From assembly GCA_043779185.1 (NCBI GenBank), contig JAYWEQ010000007.1, positions 1 to 17,580 of the forward strand: a stretch of DNA of 17,580 nucleotides, read 5' to 3'. This DNA comes from JAYWDA01 sp043779185 (GTDB lineage Bacteria; Bdellovibrionota; Bdellovibrionia; Bdellovibrionales; Bdellovibrionaceae). Positions 7,604 through 15,652 of this stretch are shown in pieces (within the stretch, counting starts at the first letter, position 1; every line of letters starts with the position of its first letter). The notes beneath the pieces are model-generated. The model saw only the letters and a list, made by a program, of their open reading frames with translations, ran no database searches and had not been told where the DNA came from. Both the position numbers and the translations under genes were made by a program.

Positions 7604-8700
7604 TGCGAATTCTTTATATGACCAAAGAAAATCCGACAAACACATTAGGGCACGCCCCTGAACGAGCTCGGCAATTTATTTTAGAGCTTAGGAATCATGG
7701 TCATGAGGTTCAGTCTATTTTTCCTTCAGATAAAAATGACGGGGGACTTCCGTCATTTAGAACCTATGGTGAAAAAATTCTTGGCCTTTTTAATTCCTAC
7801 CATGAGAGGCGGGCTGGTGCGGCCTTTTCTTCGGCCTTACAAAAATTGGCTGAACAGGGAAAGTTTGATCTGATTGTCGCTGAAGAATTATCATCGGCCA
7901 TTTTAGCATTAAAAGGAAAATCAAAGAGGACCCCACCAATTATTTATATCGCACACAATGTTGAGTCCGACTTATACCAACAGATCACTGGATCAAAATT
8001 GATAGAAAAAGTGCGCACGGGCAATTTGATTCGCACAGAGGCTTGGGTCCTTAAGCAAGCTGATTTAGTCTTTTCATTCAGCATAGAGGATCAAAAAAAG
8101 TTACAAATTTTAAGTGAACGAAATGATATTTATTTGACCCGTGCCGGTGTAAGTTTGCCGGAATCCCAGTCAGTAACGGCAAAAAATGACAAAATTTTAT
8201 TTGTTGGTGCATTGGACTATTTTCCTAACATTCAGGGCCTGCAATGGTATGCAAAAAATGTTCATCCACTGATAAAAATAAAGTATAGAATGATTGTTGT
8301 AGGCCGAAATCCTGGCTCATTGGTTAAAGCAATCTGTGAGGAAAACAAATTTGATCTGATTTCATCCCCACCGCAGCTTGATTCGATATTAAGACAGGGT
8401 GCCTTGGAAGTCGTTCCGCTGTTGTCAGGGAGTGGAACCCGGGGAAAAATTCTTGAAGCCGCTGCTTATGGGATTCCAGTGATTGCGACAACTTTGGGCG
8501 CCCAGGGATTAGGGTTTAAAGACGGTGAAACAATTGTGATTGCTGATACCGCCGAACAATTTGCGGCTGAGGTTGAAAAATATTTAAGTAATTCTAATCA
8601 AAGAACTGAAATTGCAAACGCGGCTTTAGTATATGTGCAAAAGTTTAGTTATAAAGCAGTTGTTGCTGATTTTTTATCCGACGTAAGTAAATTCAAGTAG
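7603..8700 (+). CDS. GT-B glycosyltransferase (HNVES / SGTRxKILEA subgroup)
   Basis: A 365-residue GT-B glycosyltransferase. It has an acceptor half with a conserved AHNVES segment (117-122), a donor half starting at FVGALDYFPNIQG (200-212), and a SGSGTRGKILEAAAYGIPV signature (275-293). Glu285 sits in the place of the second EX7E glutamate and Ser277 in that of the first. The FVGALDYFPN and GTR-KILEA pattern is known from polysaccharide GT4 enzymes often annotated with TuaH or EpsH-linked glycosyltransferases. It is the last gene of the + block and begins within the TAATG of its predecessor. Its last 52 bases overlap the 3' end of the convergent gene on the other strand, and no clear terminator hairpin lies between them. 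Confidence 0.85.
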   Translation: MRILYMTKENPTNTLGHAPERARQFILELRNHGHEVQSIFPSDKNDGGLPSFRTYGEKILGLFNSYHERRAGAAFSSALQKLAEQGKFDLIVAEELSSAILALKGKSKRTPPIIYIAHNVESDLYQQITGSKLIEKVRTGNLIRTEAWVLKQADLVFSFSIEDQKKLQILSERNDIYLTRAGVSLPESQSVTAKNDKILFVGALDYFPNIQGLQWYAKNVHPLIKIKYRMIVVGRNPGSLVKAICEENKFDLISSPPQLDSILRQGALEVVPLLSGSGTRGKILEAAAYGIPVIATTLGAQGLGFKDGETIVIADTAEQFAAEVEKYLSNSNQRTEIANAALVYVQKFSYKAVVADFLSDVSKFK

Positions 8701-9710
8701 GCCAAAAAAGTTTCTTCAGCGGCTATTTTCCAGTTAAATTTTTGACTTTGGCGCAAAGCTTTGTCGGCGAGGTCTTTCAACAATTCAGGCTGGGACTGCA
8801 GCCTCTTGAGGATTGCATCTAAGCTTTGTTGATTGATATCAAGACCAGCGTCGCCTGTGACTTCGGGGATGGCGCCGCTTCCGGTGTATAAAACCGGTTT
8901 TCCAAAATTCATAGCTTCGACCAAGGGAAGACCAAAGCCTTCCGCTTCTGAATATGTGATAAAGGCCAAAGCTTTCGAGTAATAGGTGGCTAATTGATCA
9001 TCTGAGACATTCTCAAAGAAGAAAAGTCGATCCGATGAAAATCGGCGGCTTTCATTATTAGCTCCCTTGCCGATTAAAACCAAGTCGATGCTTGAATTGG
9101 TCTTTAGAAAATCTGCAATCAAAGAATCAGTTCTTTTTCTGCCGCCAAATGTTCCGACATAAAGCAAATAGGGCCTTTCGGTCGAAGTGGGTTCTTTTAG
9201 ATTTTTAATTGTGAAGTGGGTTCCTTCATAAATTCGAAGAATTGGATCTTTAATCCCATAATTTAGAAGTTCATTCTTAGAAAAATCACTGACAGTGATA
9301 ATTAAATCAGCAGCTTTTAGGGAGCTCTGCCAGTCTATTTGGTACCTAAGTGCAGATTTAAGATTTTTTAATGATTTCAAAGCAGAACGGACCGAAAAGT
9401 CTTTTTCTGAAAACAAATCGTGAATTGTAAGAATCTTTTTAAATGATCCCCCTAATGGAAGACCCGCATTGGCAGGGGCATGTAGAATCTGAATCTTATT
9501 TTCATGGCAAAGTTTTGGTAAAGTGACTTGCTCCCAAAATGTATGAAGTTGCCGGGTTGAATTTTGAAATACTAAAATATCTAATTGATCGGAATGGAAT
9601 TTCCTTAAATGATTGATAAGTTCGGTCGTATATCTGGACCAGCCACCGACTTTGGTGGAATCAAGGCAACTGCCATTAAATGCGACCCTAATTTTTTGCG
9701 AGGGCTTCAT
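8649..9710 (-). CDS. family 4 (GT-B) glycosyltransferase, third gene of the minus block
   Basis: A 353-residue GT4 glycosyltransferase. Visible in order are the VAFNGSCLDSTKVGGWSRY opening (residues 9-27), IHDLF (96-100), the ITVSDFSKNEL linker (138-148), YVGTFGGRKR at the start of the donor half (184-193), and EX7E with Glu257 and Glu265 (EGFGLPLVE). The HDL-type acceptor domain is common in O-antigen mannosyltransferase-like enzymes, but the sugar is not predictable. The ATG at 9710 lies 23 bases inside the upstream gene and has only a weak Shine-Dalgarno, so translation is probably coupled. The C-terminal tail after LAYLNLL is read through the end of the opposing + strand gene. Confidence 0.87.
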   Translation of the reverse strand: MKPSQKIRVAFNGSCLDSTKVGGWSRYTTELINHLRKFHSDQLDILVFQNSTRQLHTFWEQVTLPKLCHENKIQILHAPANAGLPLGGSFKKILTIHDLFSEKDFSVRSALKSLKNLKSALRYQIDWQSSLKAADLIITVSDFSKNELLNYGIKDPILRIYEGTHFTIKNLKEPTSTERPYLLYVGTFGGRKRTDSLIADFLKTNSSIDLVLIGKGANNESRRFSSDRLFFFENVSDDQLATYYSKALAFITYSEAEGFGLPLVEAMNFGKPVLYTGSGAIPEVTGDAGLDINQQSLDAILKRLQSQPELLKDLADKALRQSQKFNWKIAAEETFLAYLNLLTSDKKSATTAL

Positions 9711-10755
9711 AAATTTTCACATAGGATTGAATTTGATTTTTCCACGAGTATCCCGATAAAAGTTGCTGCTGTTCTGCTAATAGATTTTCACGGACTTCAG
9801 AAGTTGAAAGAATATTTCTAATTTCTTTCTTCCAAGCTATTGGATCCAAAGCCATAAGGCCCTTATGGCCTGGCAAAAGCTCTGAGAAAACGTCGATATT
9901 TGACGCCAGGAAAGGTGTGTTGCAGGCAACACTTTCCAGCAGGGGATAGCCAAAGCCTTCATAAGTGCTAGGTTGCAAATACAAATCTGCGACCTGATAA
10001 AGTTCGACAATTTCTTGGCTAGAAAGATTTTCGAGGTGTTTAATATGGTCAGTCAAATGATATTGCTTTATTTTATTTTGGTGTTCAGCTGACCAGGTAG
10101 GACCTACTTGAATGAGTAAAATATTTGATATTTCAGATTTCAGAACTTTTAAGAGTTCGATCAGAAATGAAAAATTTTTTCGGGGCCAGGCTGTATTAGC
10201 GAGGTTAAGAAGTAATGGCCGCCTTTGTAAGTTCCACTTTTTAATTATCTGATCAGGCTCAAGAGATTTTTTAAACTCTTCACCACAAGAGTTTGGAATG
10301 ACTTGTGAAGCGGGTAGGGGGAGTTGCATCTCTTGCGCCAGGCTAAATAATTCTTTCTGTATTACATGAGTTGGCGTTGAAATCTGACCGGCCATCAAAA
10401 GGGATTTTGCCATCCAGCGGCGGATCAAGGAGTTCTTTGCATCGCGCTTTCTCCAGAATTCCAGATCATGGCAAGTGATTAAAACTTTTTTATGAGGAAG
10501 AAATTGAAGAACGTGAGAATAAGATTGATCAACAATATGGTAAACATCATATCTGTGAAAGGCCGCCGAGGCCGTATAGATTCCCCTGCGAGCTAAGATT
10601 GATCCCCATTTTTCCCAAGCGTTATTTGGTCTTATTAAGTTAATTTGAAGACTTGAATTCAAAAGAGGGCTTTTTTCTTGAAGCAACTGAGAAAATCTTT
10701 CGATGCTGTGCCAATGGTCGGAAATAAAGGGAAGAAATAAACCAACTTGGATCAT
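9688..10755 (-). CDS. family 4 (GT-B) glycosyltransferase, second gene of the minus block
   Basis: A 355-residue GT4 glycosyltransferase similar in plan to its downstream neighbour: CHDLEFWRKRD at 95-105, ISTPTHVIQKEL linker (125-136), LNLANTAWPRKN (183-194) opening the donor half, and the EX7E motif with Glu266 and Glu274 (EGFGYPLLE). It has no signal peptide or membrane helix and should act at the inner face of the inner membrane. The start overlaps the TGA of the upstream gene as ATGA, and its own end overlaps the next start by 23 bases. The two adjacent HDL-type enzymes may be old duplicates, but they are strongly diverged. Confidence 0.87.
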   Translation of the reverse strand: MIQVGLFLPFISDHWHSIERFSQLLQEKSPLLNSSLQINLIRPNNAWEKWGSILARRGIYTASAAFHRYDVYHIVDQSYSHVLQFLPHKKVLITCHDLEFWRKRDAKNSLIRRWMAKSLLMAGQISTPTHVIQKELFSLAQEMQLPLPASQVIPNSCGEEFKKSLEPDQIIKKWNLQRRPLLLNLANTAWPRKNFSFLIELLKVLKSEISNILLIQVGPTWSAEHQNKIKQYHLTDHIKHLENLSSQEIVELYQVADLYLQPSTYEGFGYPLLESVACNTPFLASNIDVFSELLPGHKGLMALDPIAWKKEIRNILSTSEVRENLLAEQQQLLSGYSWKNQIQSYVKIYEALAKN

Positions 10756-11930
10756 ATAAAATTCTGTTTTTCTATGTTTGAAAAAATAGTTTTGGAAAAC
10801 TGATCTGCGGAAAACAGCCTTTCAACGGTTTGTCGTCCCGCTTTTGAGATTTTTTGGCGAAAAAATTTATCAGTACAAAGTTTTTCCAAGGCTTTGCGTA
10901 ACTCGGTAGGCGCATTGGGGGGAACCAATAGACCATCAATTTCATGACTGATAATTTCGGCGACGCCTCCGCCCTTGGTGGCAATCACGGCGCATTCCGA
11001 CGACATGGCTTCAATGATCACGCGTCCAAAAGGTTCGGGGCTTTTTGAACAGTGCACAACGATATCGGAATCTTGATAGACCAATTCAATTTCTTGAATA
11101 AGACCTAAAAATTTAATTTTTTGATTGAGTCCAAGTTCCTGTACGCGGTTGATTAATTTAGCTTTATAGCCAGCTTCACCATAAGTTTGATAAGCCTCAT
11201 CGCCGATGATTTGACATTGAAAATTTAAATGAGGGTTTAGTTGTTGGAGCTCTTTGATGGCCTCAATAAATACATCCTGACCCTTCCAAGGTGTAATCAT
11301 CGCCACCATACTGATCGTCACTAAATCTTTGGTGGATGTGGACCTTGGAAAAAACTGGTGAAGATCGACGGCATTATGAACAGTTGTCAGTTTCGTGGCC
11401 CAATAGGTTGGTAGTGATTTTTCAAGGCTATTTTGGACACTTTTAGAATTGCAGATAATCATTTCTGGCTGCGTTCCAATGATTTGCAAAAAAACCTTAA
11501 CATATCTGAGTGTGGGAAAAAAATCTTGCATGTGCCAGATCGTAGTTATTGGAATTATTTTTTTTAAGACCAGGCTGATGAAGTGGCACTTCAGGCCATT
11601 GGTATAAAGAACCTGGGGCGAAAAGTTCGAAATAACTTTGAGCAACCGGCGAAAGTAAAAAAATAAAAGTGGCAGACTTAGGGCTGCGATAAAAAGAGTC
11701 AAAAAAGGTAATTTGCGCGAGCCTTTTGCAAAAAATTTTGGAATTGGAATAATGAGGATAGCTATTTCAGGAGCTTTTTGCTGAAGGGCCTGCTTCAGAG
11801 GTCCTTCGCTTGGAAGCACGACTAAGATATTTTTTCTTTGCTCAATATTTGCTTTTTCTACAAGGTCTAAAAAAGAGCGCTCAGATCCCCCTAAAATGGC
11901 CGAAACATGTAGAAATAAAATTCTTTGCAT
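10752..11930 (-). CDS. family 4 (GT-B) glycosyltransferase, first gene of the minus block
   Basis: A glycosyltransferase of 392 residues from the ATG at 11930. I prefer this start because it gives MQRILFLHVSAILGGSERSF, a standard GT4 opening; a TTG at 11960 would add ten residues with no family match. A hydrophobic patch at about 76-94 suggests contact with the membrane. Further on are IWHMQDFF (131-138), ISMVAMITPWKGQD (206-219) at the start of the donor half, and EX7E with Glu299 and Glu307 (EPFGRVIIE). It heads the three-gene minus block and overlaps the next gene by ATGA. It is divergent from the polymerase-like gene with 20-74 bases between them, depending on start choice. Confidence 0.86.
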   Translation of the reverse strand: MQRILFLHVSAILGGSERSFLDLVEKANIEQRKNILVVLPSEGPLKQALQQKAPEIAILIIPIPKFFAKGSRKLPFLTLFIAALSLPLLFFYFRRLLKVISNFSPQVLYTNGLKCHFISLVLKKIIPITTIWHMQDFFPTLRYVKVFLQIIGTQPEMIICNSKSVQNSLEKSLPTYWATKLTTVHNAVDLHQFFPRSTSTKDLVTISMVAMITPWKGQDVFIEAIKELQQLNPHLNFQCQIIGDEAYQTYGEAGYKAKLINRVQELGLNQKIKFLGLIQEIELVYQDSDIVVHCSKSPEPFGRVIIEAMSSECAVIATKGGGVAEIISHEIDGLLVPPNAPTELRKALEKLCTDKFFRQKISKAGRQTVERLFSADQFSKTIFSNIEKQNFI

Positions 11931-11950
11931 ATTTAAAATCTTAGGCTTTG

Positions 11951-13441
11951 ATGGCGGCAAAAACTAGTCTGGTTAATCAATGCCGTTGTGGCAGACTGAG
12001 TAGCATGATCGCAAGAATTCCCGGACCCTTTTACTATCTTGCATTTTGTTTGTCAGTGTTCGGCTTATCCCCATGGATCCAAGCCACTCCTTTTTTCTAT
12101 TTGCCGTTTATTTTGGGTGTCGTTTTAATATTTAGATCTTCGATTATTCACGGTCTTTGCATCGTCCTAGCTTACTTAAGTGTTGAGGGCGCCTTTAAGC
12201 TGTTCACGCAGTATGATACGGTTCTTCGTCTAGCGATTGATTTGCTGATCATTTGCTTATTTATGCGCTTAATTCAAATTCGACTGAAGGATTCAAGCGG
12301 TCGGAAAGTTTTAGAGGCGCCCTTTGTTTTCTTTTTCCTTCTGCATATTGGTTGGATTCTTGTTGAGTTCTTGAATCCTCATGCCTTGGGCCTTTTGGCC
12401 AGTCTGGCTGCCTACAAAGTTTATGTGTCGGCGCTTTTGCTTTATTTTATTTCATACACCGCCATTGAGGGTCCTGATGATCTGGATCTTATTTGTTGGA
12501 TGGCATTATTTCTTTTGTCAGTCGAAATTATTACTTCAGCCTATCAGTTTAGCGTCGGTGAAGCGGGCCTACTTCGTTGGTCGTCATATTATCATCAAGC
12601 GATGGGGGTGCGATTTGGTGGAGCTTATTTTCGTCCGTTTGGAACTTCTAATGTCGCCGGTGGAGGAAGCACGTTAATTTTTTTACTGACACCCGTTAGT
12701 TTAAGTTTTTTGCTTAAAAAAAGTCCTAGATGGGCTGTGCCTTTCGGGGGACTGTTAATGATGGCGGTCACGTATATCCTGTTTATTTCGCAGGTCAGGG
12801 CGGCTCTGCTTAAGGCCCTTTTTGGTTGTATTTTAATGTTCCTTATTTTATTTGCAAAAAATATCCGAGAGGTCACGTACTCATTTATTTTTCTGGTGAT
12901 CCTTTCGGTTGGGGTTGGTCTTTCAGTTAAATTTGATGATTCAAGATTTCAGATGGCTGAGAAAAGATTGCTAGCATTAGGTCAAATTTCAAAAGTTTGG
13001 GAGCAGCGATCGCACGGGTCGTATGATTCGGTTGTCCAAATCGTCAGCGAGGCCCCCTTAGGAATAGGGTTATCAAGAGTGGGTGCGGCAGCAGAGCCAT
13101 TTAAAGAGTTGATACAAAGTGATGCGCAATACGGGCTAAGCTGGTCCTTTGCAGATAATCTTTATAAGGCATTGTTGGTGGAAATCGGAATTCCAGGTTT
13201 ACTGCTATATATGATCTTCTTAATATCGACTTTTTTTCAGGGCTTAAAGGGGCTGTTTGCTTTTTCGCCGGATTCCAGAACCTTAGTTTTTTTTCAGGCT
13301 GGAGCCGTTGGCGCTCTTTTGGCATCCTTTGCTGGGCATATGGGATCTGAAGGATTTTTGTATCAGCCTGAGTCGACTATCGTCTGGGTTTTTATTGGTA
13401 CTTTAGCTAGGCTATCTCAATTCAAGAAACATTTCAATTAG
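11951..13441 (+). CDS. O-antigen polymerase/ligase-like membrane protein (Wzy/WaaL type)
   Basis: A 496-residue multi-pass inner-membrane protein with about ten or more hydrophobic helices. It shows the Wzy_C/WaaL pattern: a helix beginning SQVRAALL (Arg283), then a large periplasmic loop with EQRSHGSYDS (His355) and APLGIGLSRVG, then SFADNLYKALLVEIGIPG leading into the last helices. WaaL-type ligases use an Arg and a loop His, and Wzy polymerases share this plan, so the family is clear but the choice between them is not. It would join flipped repeat units or transfer glycan to an acceptor in the periplasm. The ATG at 11951 has a TTAGG five bases upstream. The ATG at 12005 (MIARIPGPF) also fits and leaves room for divergent promoters. 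The SPOR gene follows after 14 bases. Confidence 0.83.
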   Translation: MAAKTSLVNQCRCGRLSSMIARIPGPFYYLAFCLSVFGLSPWIQATPFFYLPFILGVVLIFRSSIIHGLCIVLAYLSVEGAFKLFTQYDTVLRLAIDLLIICLFMRLIQIRLKDSSGRKVLEAPFVFFFLLHIGWILVEFLNPHALGLLASLAAYKVYVSALLLYFISYTAIEGPDDLDLICWMALFLLSVEIITSAYQFSVGEAGLLRWSSYYHQAMGVRFGGAYFRPFGTSNVAGGGSTLIFLLTPVSLSFLLKKSPRWAVPFGGLLMMAVTYILFISQVRAALLKALFGCILMFLILFAKNIREVTYSFIFLVILSVGVGLSVKFDDSRFQMAEKRLLALGQISKVWEQRSHGSYDSVVQIVSEAPLGIGLSRVGAAAEPFKELIQSDAQYGLSWSFADNLYKALLVEIGIPGLLLYMIFLISTFFQGLKGLFAFSPDSRTLVFFQAGAVGALLASFAGHMGSEGFLYQPESTIVWVFIGTLARLSQFKKHFN

Positions 13442-13455
13442 CCGATAAAGACGAC

Positions 13456-13989
13456 ATGACAATCAATAATGAAAGTTTCAAAAATTTAAAAGTCTCTCAG
13501 GCTGAATTTCTTGAACGCCTTTTTTTTAGTGGTCACATTGTCCAAAAAATCACTTTTGTTTTATCTTTTGGTTTTTTTTGTTTTTTGGCGGGCTTTGGTT
13601 CGGCTAAAATATTTCTAAGGAATGAAAAAGCCCAAATAACTTTTGCAAAAAACGAAGTCATCAAAAAAGAAGAATTTTTAGAGCCTGTTATCGCCGAGCC
13701 AACAGAGTCTCAAGAGACCAAAGATACTCAAAAGCGGGCACCGGCCTCAGATGATTTTTATTTTACGATCCGAGTCGGCTCAGCCATCGACGAATCAGAA
13801 GCGAAAGAGATGATGAAAAAATATAGCAATGAATGCCAAGACATTAATTTTAAATTCAGCGATATTCATCGCCGATTTTTAATTTACTGTGGCCGCTTTG
13901 ATGATATTTATTCAGCCCGTACGGCCAGTGAAAAATTAAATACTAGCGAACACATTATTGTTCGCAAAAGTCCCACAGACGCTATTTAA
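13456..13989 (+). CDS. membrane-anchored SPOR-domain protein
   Basis: A 177-residue protein. It has a cytoplasmic N-terminus, one membrane helix at about 31-50 without a cleavage site, an acidic Glu/Thr/Pro-rich linker (about 66-98), and a C-terminal SPOR-like domain (about 101-171). SPOR features are the FYFTIRVGSAIDESEAKEM first strand and helix, YCGRFDDIYSARTASEKL with the central G-x-F and following Ala-rich helix, and a final IIVRK strand. Cys127 and Cys145 sit in the domain and could form a disulfide, as described for the E. coli FtsN SPOR domain, although at different spacing. SPOR domains bind denuded peptidoglycan, often at division sites. The gene follows the polymerase-like gene by 14 bases and its last eight bases overlap the convergent methyltransferase gene. 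What a SPOR protein does in a glycan locus is unknown. Confidence 0.75.
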   Translation: MTINNESFKNLKVSQAEFLERLFFSGHIVQKITFVLSFGFFCFLAGFGSAKIFLRNEKAQITFAKNEVIKKEEFLEPVIAEPTESQETKDTQKRAPASDDFYFTIRVGSAIDESEAKEMMKKYSNECQDINFKFSDIHRRFLIYCGRFDDIYSARTASEKLNTSEHIIVRKSPTDAI

Positions 13990-14704
13990 TCTTTTTAGCA
14001 ACAAGTGTGATCGAAGTTCCAAACGGCAAAAAGCCTAAAAAAAGTAATTCAAAGTAGGCCCAACCTTTTAGAATTAAATTAATTCCAGGGGATAAATGGG
14101 GGAATTCGGCGCCAGCACTAGGTCGCCATTTTCGCCAAAGTGCTGGCAGTAGAAATAAGTGAAAAAGATATCGAGCTTCTTGGACTTCAAAGCCAGCTTG
14201 GCTGACAACAGCAATCAGCGATTTTTTTGTGTACCGACGGAAGTGCCCCATTTTCACATCCCATGTTGACCATAGAATATTCAAAGCAGGACAGGTTATA
14301 ATTAAAAGACCATCAGCATCCATCCGGGGGAAAAGATCCTTTAAAAAGGCCTGATCTTTTTCAATATGTTCTAAAACGTCCAACAGCACAACGGCGTCTT
14401 GATCGAGCGGAGCTTTTTCATCAGCGACAACCTGACTTCCAGGAAATTTTAAAATTCGATCGCGCAATGTTTGAATCGGTTCAATAAAAAAATATTTTGA
14501 GTGAGGCCATTCTGTTAAATAATGTTTAAAAAAAACTCCAGCCCCAGCTCCGATATCCATGACTGAACTTGTTTTATTGTATTTTTTTAGAGTCCGAAAA
14601 ATAAATGCACTTCGAATAACATGCCAAAAAAAATCTAAAAATTGGTCAGCCTTTTCGGCCTGGTCTTCCAAATGAGATTCTAAGTTCTGACTTTTTGTCG
14701 TCAT
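13982..14704 (-). CDS. class I SAM-dependent methyltransferase
   Basis: A 240-residue methyltransferase. Motif I is VMDIGAGAGVF at 48-58 (SAM binding), the acidic FIEP strand end is at 73-76, and VVLLDVLEHI at 105-114 is the post-motif segment of the Methyltransf_11/23 families. It then has LIITCPALNILWSTWD and a GHFRRYTKKSL stretch, which I associate with methyltransferases next to polyprenyl-linked glycosyltransferases. The C-terminus has a hydrophobic segment at about 213-234 that may bind the membrane. Its ATG overlaps the TGA of the upstream GT2 gene (ATGA), so the two are coupled, and it may modify the lipid-linked sugar or glycan that the GT2 makes. The target is unknown. Its stop lies inside the end of the convergent SPOR gene. 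Confidence 0.83.
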   Translation of the reverse strand: MTTKSQNLESHLEDQAEKADQFLDFFWHVIRSAFIFRTLKKYNKTSSVMDIGAGAGVFFKHYLTEWPHSKYFFIEPIQTLRDRILKFPGSQVVADEKAPLDQDAVVLLDVLEHIEKDQAFLKDLFPRMDADGLLIITCPALNILWSTWDVKMGHFRRYTKKSLIAVVSQAGFEVQEARYLFHLFLLPALWRKWRPSAGAEFPHLSPGINLILKGWAYFELLFLGFLPFGTSITLVAKKIK

Positions 14705-15624
14705 TGGTCAATCTTGGTTAAAACCAAGCTCTGCATTTGAATAAAAACCGTAAACAGCAATAAAAATATTCCCAAAAATAAGCAGGAAAGGACAAAGCCA
14801 ATAAACAAAATCGATAAATACCAACTTGATATTGATAGATAGCCGGTGATCTTTAAGAGCAAAAGAATCAATCCCGTAAGGCCTGTTAATCCGACCAAAG
14901 CGCCTGATGCAATGATGGCTCGCATGGCAATTCGATCCACGTAAGGCATTAACATTCGAAAACCATGCATGATAAGGTTAAAATACCCCATCTTAGATTG
15001 ATCGAAATATCTTGCACCCCGTTCGCAAGGTACGCTGACAATGGGAATATTAATATTTACCAGGCTTGAAGAGTAACAAAGTCCAAAGTAAGGGTGAAAG
15101 ATAATCTTTTTGGCAGTTCGACCTGGCATCAGAGCAAAATTTCCAGAGCGTAATATTTTTCCTGTTAAGCCCCGAAATAAAATCACGAAGGCAGAGTACA
15201 TTAAACGAAATTTTAAACTTGTTTTCCGCTTTGTTCGCCGCGCAATAATAATTTGATGATGCGAGAGGTCCTCGCCAAGGGCTTGGATCATTGGAGGCAA
15301 ATCAATGGGGCGATCTTCGCCATCCGAGTCCATGGTCACCAGCAAGTCTTGTTCGTGAATTTCGGATCGAAGTAATCTGATACCAAAAACAATAGCGCGC
15401 TGATGGCCAAGGTTAAAATCAGGAGTGATAATTCGAACATCAGAAAAAGCCTGAAGGTCTTTAATGCCAGCATCGAGTCCCGCAGAGTCATCAATCAGTG
15501 CAAATTTGATATCATATTTATCAGAATAGGAAATAAGGCTTGCGAGAGTATCAGATCTTAATTTTTTGAATGACGGAACGTCAAAATAACACGGAGATAG
15601 GATCCAAAGATTGGCTTTTGGCAT
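14701..15624 (-). CDS. family 2 glycosyltransferase, DPM1/GtrB-like, with two C-terminal membrane helices
   Basis: A 307-residue inverting GT-A enzyme. Motifs are ALIDDSAG (Asp45-Asp46, nucleotide binding), NLGHQRAIVFGI (71-82), VTMDSDGED (96-104, the DxD-type metal site Asp99/Asp101), SGNFALM (160-166) and ERGARYFDQSKMG (201-213), matching the Arg/Ser-Lys loop of polyprenyl-phosphate sugar synthases. Two hydrophobic helices follow at about 236-259 and 268-295, as in GtrB. Known relatives transfer a sugar from UDP- or GDP-sugar to polyprenyl phosphate on the cytoplasmic side, feeding periplasmic GT-C enzymes. A good AGGA Shine-Dalgarno lies seven bases before the ATG. It is divergent from the GT-C-like membrane gene with 28 bases between them, a likely functional pairing. 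Confidence 0.85.
   Translation of the reverse strand: MPKANLWILSPCYFDVPSFKKLRSDTLASLISYSDKYDIKFALIDDSAGLDAGIKDLQAFSDVRIITPDFNLGHQRAIVFGIRLLRSEIHEQDLLVTMDSDGEDRPIDLPPMIQALGEDLSHHQIIIARRTKRKTSLKFRLMYSAFVILFRGLTGKILRSGNFALMPGRTAKKIIFHPYFGLCYSSSLVNINIPIVSVPCERGARYFDQSKMGYFNLIMHGFRMLMPYVDRIAMRAIIASGALVGLTGLTGLILLLLKITGYLSISSWYLSILFIGFVLSCLFLGIFLLLFTVFIQMQSLVLTKIDQ
14713..14728. repeat. 16-bp inverted repeat at the end of the GT2 gene
   Basis: CTTGGTT and AACCAAG form perfect seven-base arms around two bases. It lies in the last codons of the GT2 gene, just before the overlapping methyltransferase start. The loop is too small for a good RNA hairpin without opening a base pair, and no T-run follows. 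It may be chance or may affect the coupled start. Confidence 0.3.
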
Positions 15625-15652
15625 GAATTCATCCTAAGATGTAAGGTGAATT
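15625..15652. promoter_or_regulatory. 28-bp divergent gap holding two opposed ribosome-binding sites
   Basis: The gap carries AGGA for the - strand GT2 gene and TAAGGTG for the + strand membrane gene. With the flanking AATT bases it forms an imperfect inverted repeat. There is no room for two promoters, so the promoters of both genes must lie inside the opposing coding regions. Confidence 0.5.

Noticed and set aside
8649..10755. Recent tandem duplication of the two adjacent HDL-type glycosyltransferases
   Set aside because: They share only family motifs. The sequences between motifs differ throughout, so any duplication is ancient.
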